Source of the DNA: CAXSDR01 sp964236445
GTDB taxonomy: Bacteria; Actinomycetota; Actinomycetes; Motilibacterales; Motilibacteraceae
NCBI GenBank assembly: GCA_964236445.1
Contig: CAXSDR010000018.1
Location: 1-46,138, forward strand
DNA length: 46,138 bases
Direction: 5' to 3'
Both the position numbers and the translations under genes were made by a program. A model generated the notes under the pieces. That model was given only the letters and a program-made list of their open reading frames with translations, searched no databases and was not told the DNA's origin. Position 1 is the first letter of the stretch. The number at the start of each line of letters is the position of its first letter. Of the stretch, positions 41,137 through 46,138 are shown piece after piece.

Positions 41137-42621
41137 TCACTCTGTCGCAGGTCGGGCGTCGCGGGCATCCCGGGTGAACAGGTCGTCCAGCGCGGGGTCG
41201 GCGTCGGCCAGCACGATGACCTCGTCACCGGCGTGCAGAGCGGTGCTGCGTCGCACGGGCACGAGTGCCCCGTCGCGGCTGACGACGCTGATCCAGACGT
41301 TGTCGGCGCTCACGGGCAGGTTCTCCACGGTGGCTCCGTCGGCGACCGATCCGGGCGCGACCCGATAGTGGCGTACGCCGCGGGGCTCGTCGCGCAGCCG
41401 CAGCCCGAGCGCCCACGGCTCCGGCTCGACGGTGCGCATGGCCACGTGCAGCACGGCAGCGACCGGGGGGACCAGGCCACCCTGGACCACGACCGAGAAG
41501 ACCACGATGACCACGACGATGCCGTAGAGCCGAGGCGCTTCGGGAACCCCCGCGCCGAGCAGGAGCGTCCCCAGCAGGATCGGCACGGCTCCCTTGAGCC
41601 CGGCCCAGAGCACGAACGCCTTCTCCTGCCTGCTCATCGCGACGGGGACGAGCAGCAGCCCGACGAGGAACGGGCGTACGACGAGGGCGAGCAGCGCGGC
41701 GAGCGCCAGTCCGGGCAGCCAGACGTCGAGGCGGCTCAGGACACCGAGGTCCACCGTGAGGCCGAGAACGACGAAGGCGACGATCTCCCCCAGACTCGCC
41801 AGTGCGGCGTGGAAGCGCTCGATCTCGCGCTTGTAGGGCGCGCCCTCGTCGCCGATCAGCAGGCCCGCGACGAAGACGGCGAGGAAGCCTGAGCCGTGGG
41901 CCACGGTCGCGAGCCCGAAGACGATGCCCGCGCCCGCGAACACCCGCAGCGGATAGAGCCCTTCGCTCGGCAGGGCGATGCGGCGCATCGACCACAGCAG
42001 CGCCTGGCCACCGAGCACCCCGGCCACTGCGCCGACGGCCATCTGCAGCAGGAACGTCACAGCGGTGCTCGCGAGGGCCGAGGTGCTGATCTCGCCGGCC
42101 GCGACCAGCGCGACCATGAGCGCGATGCCGACGGGGTCGTTCGCCCCGGACTCGCCCTCGAGCACCGTGCCGCTGCGTCCGAGGATCTCGCGCTTGCCCA
42201 GAACGGAGAACACCATGGCCGGGTCGGTGGGCGCGACCGCGGTGCCCACGAGAGCGCTCGCCCACCAGCCGGCGCCGATGACCAGATGGGTCAGCACGGC
42301 CACGGCTGCGGCGGTCAGGAAGGTGCCGAGCACCCCGACGCTGAGCACCGGCACGAGTGCGGCCGAGATGCGACCCCGGCCGATGTGCAGGCCACCGTCG
42401 AAGAGGATGACGATCAGGGCGACCGAGACCGTACGCTCCACCGTCTGGTGCGGCAGCCGGTGCAGTCCGTCGGACAGGTGCGCGGCCACCGCGGCGCACA
42501 CCAGGAAGATCGCGGGTGCGGGAACGCGCAGGAGGTCGCTGAGCCGGCTCGACAGCACCGCGAGCATGCCGGTGACGGCGATCCCGAGGACGATGAGGCC
42601 GAACGAGATGGCCTCATGCAT
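41137..42621 (-). CDS. CPA1/NhaP2-type K+ or Na+/H+ antiporter with C-terminal TrkA-C domain
   Basis: About 12-13 membrane spans fill residues 5-395. Diagnostic phrases are ILFDGGLHIG, VAPTDPAMVFSVLGKREI, EGESGANDPVGIALMVAL (the ND/GANDP ion-binding motif) and WAGLKGAVPILLGTLLL. From about 410 a soluble part (LRLRDEPRGVRHYRVAP, VSVRDGALVPVRRSTALHAG) resembles a TrkA-C (RCK C-lobe) domain, as in NhaP2/CvrA. It exchanges monovalent cations for H+ and probably responds to a regulatory ligand such as a dinucleotide. ATG at 42621 opens on MHEAISFGLIVLGI. It lies 43 bp downstream of the holin-like gene start on the same strand, and is divergent from pgi. Confidence 0.9.
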   Translation of the reverse strand: MHEAISFGLIVLGIAVTGMLAVLSSRLSDLLRVPAPAIFLVCAAVAAHLSDGLHRLPHQTVERTVSVALIVILFDGGLHIGRGRISAALVPVLSVGVLGTFLTAAAVAVLTHLVIGAGWWASALVGTAVAPTDPAMVFSVLGKREILGRSGTVLEGESGANDPVGIALMVALVAAGEISTSALASTAVTFLLQMAVGAVAGVLGGQALLWSMRRIALPSEGLYPLRVFAGAGIVFGLATVAHGSGFLAVFVAGLLIGDEGAPYKREIERFHAALASLGEIVAFVVLGLTVDLGVLSRLDVWLPGLALAALLALVVRPFLVGLLLVPVAMSRQEKAFVLWAGLKGAVPILLGTLLLGAGVPEAPRLYGIVVVIVVFSVVVQGGLVPPVAAVLHVAMRTVEPEPWALGLRLRDEPRGVRHYRVAPGSVADGATVENLPVSADNVWISVVSRDGALVPVRRSTALHAGDEVIVLADADPALDDLFTRDARDARPATE

Positions 42622-42732
42622 GCGGGCGGCTCCCGGGTCAGAGCACCCCGGGGTGCCGTTGCAGACAATCGTAGGGCTCGGCCCTGCACCCACCCTCGTG
42701 CAGCGCCGGGCACACGCGGCAGGATCGGGCGC

Positions 42733-44388
42733 ATGACGAACGCAACGACCCCGGCAGATGTGACCGCGACGTCGGCGTGGCAGCGCCTCACGGCGCACCA
42801 CGACCAGGTGCACGAGCTGCACCTGCGCGACCTGTTCGATGCCGATCCGGGGCGCGGCGAGACCTTCACCGCGGCGGCGGGGGAGCTGTTCGTCGACTAC
42901 AGCAAGCACCGCGTGACGTCGGAGACGATGGCGCTGCTGGTCGAGCTGGCGCGCGAGCGCGGGGTGGCCGAGCAGTTCGGAGCGATGGTCACCGGCGAGA
43001 AGATCAACACGACGGAAAATCGCGCCGTCCTCCACACGGCACTGCGCGCACCTCGCGACGCCCGCGTGCTGGTCGACGGCGTCGACGTCGTGCCCGAGGT
43101 CCACGAGGTCCTCGACCGGATGGCAGCGTTCAGCGAGTCGGTGCGTTCCGGCGAGTGGCTCGGCGCGACCGGCAAGCGCATCCGTTCGGTCGTCAACATC
43201 GGCATCGGTGGTTCCGACCTGGGGCCGGCAATGGCTTACGACGCGCTGCGCGCGTTCTCCCAGCGCGACATCAGCTTCACGTTCGTGTCCAACGTCGACG
43301 GTGCCGACATCGCCGAGGCGATCCGCGTGCTCGACGCGGAGGAGACGCTGTTCATCGTGAGCTCCAAGACGTTCACGACGCTCGAGACGCTGAGCAACGC
43401 CAAGACGGCTCGCGAGTGGCTGCTCGCAGGTCTGGCTGCCGTCGGTGCTGCGGAGGGCGCGGTCGCGAAGCACTTCGTCGCCGTGTCGACGAACGCGAAG
43501 GCCGTGTCGGAGTTCGGCATCGACACCGACAACATGTTCGGGTTCTGGGACTGGGTCGGCGGCCGCTACTCCTTCGACTCGGCGATCGGTCTGTCGTTGA
43601 TGGTCGCGATCGGTGCTGACGGTTTCCGTGAGCTGCTCGACGGCATGCACACGATCGACGAGCACGTACGCACGACGCCGCTCGACCGCAACGTGCCGGT
43701 GATCCTCGGCGTGCTGGGGATCTGGTATCGCGACTTCTTCGACGCGCAGACACATGTCGTGCTTCCCTACAGCCAATATCTCGACAAGCTGCCGTCCTAC
43801 CTGCAGCAGCTCGACATGGAGAGCAACGGCAAGTCGGTGCACAAGGACGGCTCGCCCGTCACCGTGCAGACCGGCCCGGTCGTGTGGGGCACGCCGGGGA
43901 CCAACGGCCAGCACGCCTACTACCAGCTTCTGCACCAGGGCACGTCGCTGATTCCCGCCGACTTCATCGGGATCGCCAACCCTGTCGAGGAGGTCGGCGA
44001 GCACCAGGACCTGTTGATGGCCAACTTCTTCGCGCAGACAGAGGCGCTCGCGTTCGGCAAGACGCCGACGCAGGTGCGCGCGGAGGGCGTCGACGAAGCG
44101 CTCGTGCCGCACAAGACATTCGCGGGAAACAGGCCGACGACGACCATCCTCGCTCGTTCACTGAGTCCCCGCGTGCTCGGCCAGCTGATCGCGACGTACG
44201 AGCACAAGGTCTTCGTGCAGGGCGCGATCTGGGGCATCAACAGCTTCGACCAGTGGGGCGTCGAGCTGGGCAAGGTGCTGGCGATGCGCATTGCGCCGGA
44301 GCTGACGGCGCAGTCCGACGACGAGCTCGCTCACGACAGCTCGACGAACGCGCTGATCCGTCGCTATCGGTCGTTGCGCGGGCGATAG
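42733..44388 (+). CDS. pgi: Glucose-6-phosphate isomerase
   Basis: A 551-residue PGI, normal length, converting glucose-6-phosphate to fructose-6-phosphate in glycolysis. Signatures: VNIGIGGSDLGPAMAYDAL (sugar phosphate site), FIVSSKTFTTLETLSNA, GGRYSFDSAIGLSLM, YLQQLDMESNGKS (the second PGI motif and catalytic Glu region), GQHAYYQLLHQG (catalytic His) and GINSFDQWGVELGK (catalytic Lys region). The ATG at 42733 starts MTNATTPADVTATSAW; the frame is open far upstream, but that part is antisense to the antiporter gene. It is 111 bp from the divergent antiporter start. Confidence 0.96.
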   Translation: MTNATTPADVTATSAWQRLTAHHDQVHELHLRDLFDADPGRGETFTAAAGELFVDYSKHRVTSETMALLVELARERGVAEQFGAMVTGEKINTTENRAVLHTALRAPRDARVLVDGVDVVPEVHEVLDRMAAFSESVRSGEWLGATGKRIRSVVNIGIGGSDLGPAMAYDALRAFSQRDISFTFVSNVDGADIAEAIRVLDAEETLFIVSSKTFTTLETLSNAKTAREWLLAGLAAVGAAEGAVAKHFVAVSTNAKAVSEFGIDTDNMFGFWDWVGGRYSFDSAIGLSLMVAIGADGFRELLDGMHTIDEHVRTTPLDRNVPVILGVLGIWYRDFFDAQTHVVLPYSQYLDKLPSYLQQLDMESNGKSVHKDGSPVTVQTGPVVWGTPGTNGQHAYYQLLHQGTSLIPADFIGIANPVEEVGEHQDLLMANFFAQTEALAFGKTPTQVRAEGVDEALVPHKTFAGNRPTTTILARSLSPRVLGQLIATYEHKVFVQGAIWGINSFDQWGVELGKVLAMRIAPELTAQSDDELAHDSSTNALIRRYRSLRGR

Positions 44389-44754
44389 CCGGTGACGGGC
44401 TGTAGCCGCAGGACACCCGGTTCGAGGGGCGGCCCTCATGGACACGGAGAGGCGCCCCCGCTGGGAGCCCGCTGAGTGCCGGGAAACCCGGGCGAGCACG
44501 GACGAAACCTCGTTACGCGATCGTTACGACGACAGCCACGGATTCGTCGATGATGAGGCCATAGAGTCCACTCGACCACCGCGAACCGGCCGTATCCGAT
44601 TGGGCGAAGAGCAGGGCGACGGCGCGGCCAGAGCATGCGCTGAGGAAGTCAGGCCGGCGACCGAGCGCCATGGAGCAAAGCCATGCGCCGACGTGGGTCT
44701 GCGACGTATGTCGTCACACTCGTCTTGAATGACAACAATGCAAGGAGACAATCG
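44389..44754 (+). promoter_or_regulatory. Control region of the substrate-binding protein gene
   Basis: About 365 bp without a convincing gene. It contains a small inverted repeat CCGGGAAACCCGG near 44479-44492 (possible pgi terminator, no T tract), a direct repeat CGTTACG at 44511-44517 and 44522-44528 (11 bp period, one helical turn) that may be a regulator site, and AAGGAG at 44742-44747, 7 bases before the ATG at 44755. No clear -35/-10 pair was identified. Confidence 0.4.
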
Positions 44755-46138
44755 ATGAGAACGCGTATGACAGTCGCCGCGGCGGCGACGCTGGTCGCGA
44801 CGCTCGCCCTTACCGGCTGCGGAACGACGGCGAAGAGCACGAGCAGCTCGAAGGGCGCCGGCAGCTCCGGCGGAGTGCTCACTGTCGGCCGTGGAAACGG
44901 CACGCAGACGAACAACTCGAATCCCTTCGTCAGTACGTCGTCCACGCAGTCACTCGGCTACGGCTTCGTCATCTACGAGCCGCTGGCTCAGGTGAACATC
45001 GTCCGCCCTTCGCAGCCGCCCGTTCCGTGGCTTGCCACTTCCTGGAAGTGGAACGCCGACTACACCGAGGTCGCGCTGACGATCCGCAAGGGCGTCAAAT
45101 GGTCCGACGGAACAGCATTGACCCCCGATGACGTCGCCTACTCCATCCAGCTGCGCAAGGACAAGGACGCGCTGAACGCGGAGGCGCTGCCCTACAAGTC
45201 GATCACCACCGGCCCGGACACGGTGACGGTCGGCTTCACGTCGCCGCAGTACGTCAACCAGTTCAAGATCCTCAACCTGTTCGTCGTCCCCAAGCACATC
45301 TGGGAGAAGGTGTCCGACCCCGCCTCGGACCTCAACCAGAACCCGGTCGGCAGCGGACCGTACGCGCTCAAGTCCTGGACCGCGCAGGCCGTCACGCTCG
45401 ATGCGCGCGCGGACTACTGGGGCGGTCAGCCCAAGGTCAAGACGATGCGTTTCATTGCCTACAACGACAACAACTCGTTCACGACGGCGCTGACGACAGG
45501 CGCCGTGCAATGGGGTCAAGGCTTCATCCCGAACATCGACAAGGTCTATGCGAGCAAGGACCCTCAGCACAACAAATACTGGTTCCCCGGCGGTCTCGGT
45601 ATCGACCAGATGACGCTCAACACGCAGACAGCGCCTTTCAACGACGTCGCTGTCCGCAAAGCCGTCAACATGGTGATCGACCGTGCTCAGATCAGCAAGA
45701 TCGCCGAGTCGGGGATCTTCCCGGAACTCACCAGCATCACCGGCCTGCCCGTACCCGCCGGCAACGACTTCATCGCGGCGGCCTACACCGGACAGTCATA
45801 CAAGGTCGACGTAGCGGCAGCCAAGAAGGTTCTGACGGACGCGGGCTACACCTACAGCGGTGACAAGCTCATGGGGAAGAACGGCAAGCAGGTGTCGTTC
45901 GAGCTGACCGACCCAGCGGGATGGTCGGACTATCTGACCCAGCTGCAGCTCGTGGCGAGTGACGTGAAGAAGCTGGGCATCGCGGCGACCGTGTCGAGCC
46001 CGAGCGTCGATGCGTGGACCACTGCCTTGGCGACCGGTAAATACCAAGCAGCGGCCCACTGGACCAACAGTGGCGCGACGCCCTACGACATGTACTCGTC
46101 GATGTTCGACGGTGTCTACTTCAAGCCGCTGGGCAAGA
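44755..46138 (+). CDS. ABC transporter substrate-binding lipoprotein, family 5 (partial)
   Basis: A lipoprotein signal with lipobox LALTGC (Cys22) is followed by a Ser/Gly-rich linker and a family 5 (peptide/nickel/oligosaccharide) binding protein: PWLATSWKWNADYTEVALTI, RKGVKWSDGTALTPDDVAYS (typical LRxGVKWSDGxP), NPVGSGPYALKSW, then DDARKAVN-like VAVRKAVNMVIDRAQI and AKKVLTDAGYTY. It presents a ligand to a permease, presumably encoded beyond the window end. The gene runs off the window after ~461 codons; family members have ~540-600. Ligand unknown: oligopeptides or beta-oligosaccharides are both possible. Confidence 0.9.
   Translation, partial: MRTRMTVAAAATLVATLALTGCGTTAKSTSSSKGAGSSGGVLTVGRGNGTQTNNSNPFVSTSSTQSLGYGFVIYEPLAQVNIVRPSQPPVPWLATSWKWNADYTEVALTIRKGVKWSDGTALTPDDVAYSIQLRKDKDALNAEALPYKSITTGPDTVTVGFTSPQYVNQFKILNLFVVPKHIWEKVSDPASDLNQNPVGSGPYALKSWTAQAVTLDARADYWGGQPKVKTMRFIAYNDNNSFTTALTTGAVQWGQGFIPNIDKVYASKDPQHNKYWFPGGLGIDQMTLNTQTAPFNDVAVRKAVNMVIDRAQISKIAESGIFPELTSITGLPVPAGNDFIAAAYTGQSYKVDVAAAKKVLTDAGYTYSGDKLMGKNGKQVSFELTDPAGWSDYLTQLQLVASDVKKLGIAATVSSPSVDAWTTALATGKYQAAAHWTNSGATPYDMYSSMFDGVYFKPLGK

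Noticed and set aside
41896..42732. Upstream extension of pgi by ~280 codons
   Set aside because: This part is antisense to the antiporter; the pgi product has normal length from 42733.
41137..44112. 991-codon minus-strand frame extending the antiporter across pgi
   Set aside because: The antiporter begins at MHEAISFGL (42621). Upstream codons are antisense to the well-supported pgi gene.
44438..44728. 96-codon open frame before the substrate-binding protein
   Set aside because: No domain, no ribosome-binding site and skewed composition; it lies in what looks like a control region.

Overview
The window is GC-rich, densely coded DNA from an actinobacterium. Markers are a WhiB-family iron-sulfur regulator, a SpoIIE/RsbU-type phosphatase pair, a MarP-type periplasmic protease, a Crp regulator of the mycobacterial/streptomycete type and frequent GTG starts. 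From about 11.8 kb to 44.4 kb the gene order follows a block I recall from Mycobacterium tuberculosis (Rv3667-Rv3684) and Streptomyces (around wblA): metallophosphoesterase, class A PBP, WhiB4/WblA, two ArsA-like ATPases, DUF4177, RidA-like, MBL-fold hydrolase, Crp, endonuclease III, CoA-type NUDIX, MarP, alpha/beta hydrolase, small holin-like membrane protein. The genus cannot be fixed. An RsiG-like protein hints at a lineage with a WhiG/FliA-type sigma factor (sporulation or motility). A GH9-CBM2 cellulase relic hints at plant-polymer degradation in its ancestry.

Layout. 1-1.8 kb: an anti-sigma-like membrane protein and a secreted DUF5666 protein with an SVTPTP repeat tail. 1.8-3.3 kb: a divergent TetR/SDR pair. 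3.4-11.7 kb: a decayed accessory region with a TetR fragment, a GH9-CBM2 cellulase pseudogene, a 5'-truncated NHL protein, a pentapeptide protein, frameshifted NERD, DNA/RNA endonuclease and two unknown genes, an apparently intact Fic toxin-antitoxin module and a CPBP protease fragment. This region ends at the 3' end of a tRNA-Pro(CGG), as expected for an old genomic island. 11.8-44.4 kb: the conserved core block, interrupted by lineage-specific insertions (YihY, CLC, PRC-barrel, a conserved-TM-helix protein, a sigma/anti-sigma fusion, a second SpoIIE-like phosphatase, RsiG, an ABC exporter with a two-component system). 44.7 kb to the end: the start of an oligopeptide/oligosaccharide-type ABC substrate-binding lipoprotein.

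How the genes work together. The core block combines redox and envelope stress functions: WhiB4/WblA, PBP1, MarP, Crp and the paired ArsA-like ATPases. The inserted genes are mostly signalling proteins: two multidomain PAS/GAF/PP2C phosphatases, a membrane-tethered ECF sigma fused to its own zinc-finger anti-sigma-like region, and a c-di-GMP-type anti-sigma (RsiG) retaining one complete and one altered ligand motif. The region reads as a signalling hub. The most interesting items are the RsiG homologue with asymmetric motifs, the one-chain sigma/anti-sigma protein, the chimeric Phd/VbhA-like Fic antitoxin, and the traces of gene decay: double 5' deletion of a divergent GlcG/HxlR pair, a hydrolase lacking its nucleophile, and frameshift clustering in the tRNA-linked island.
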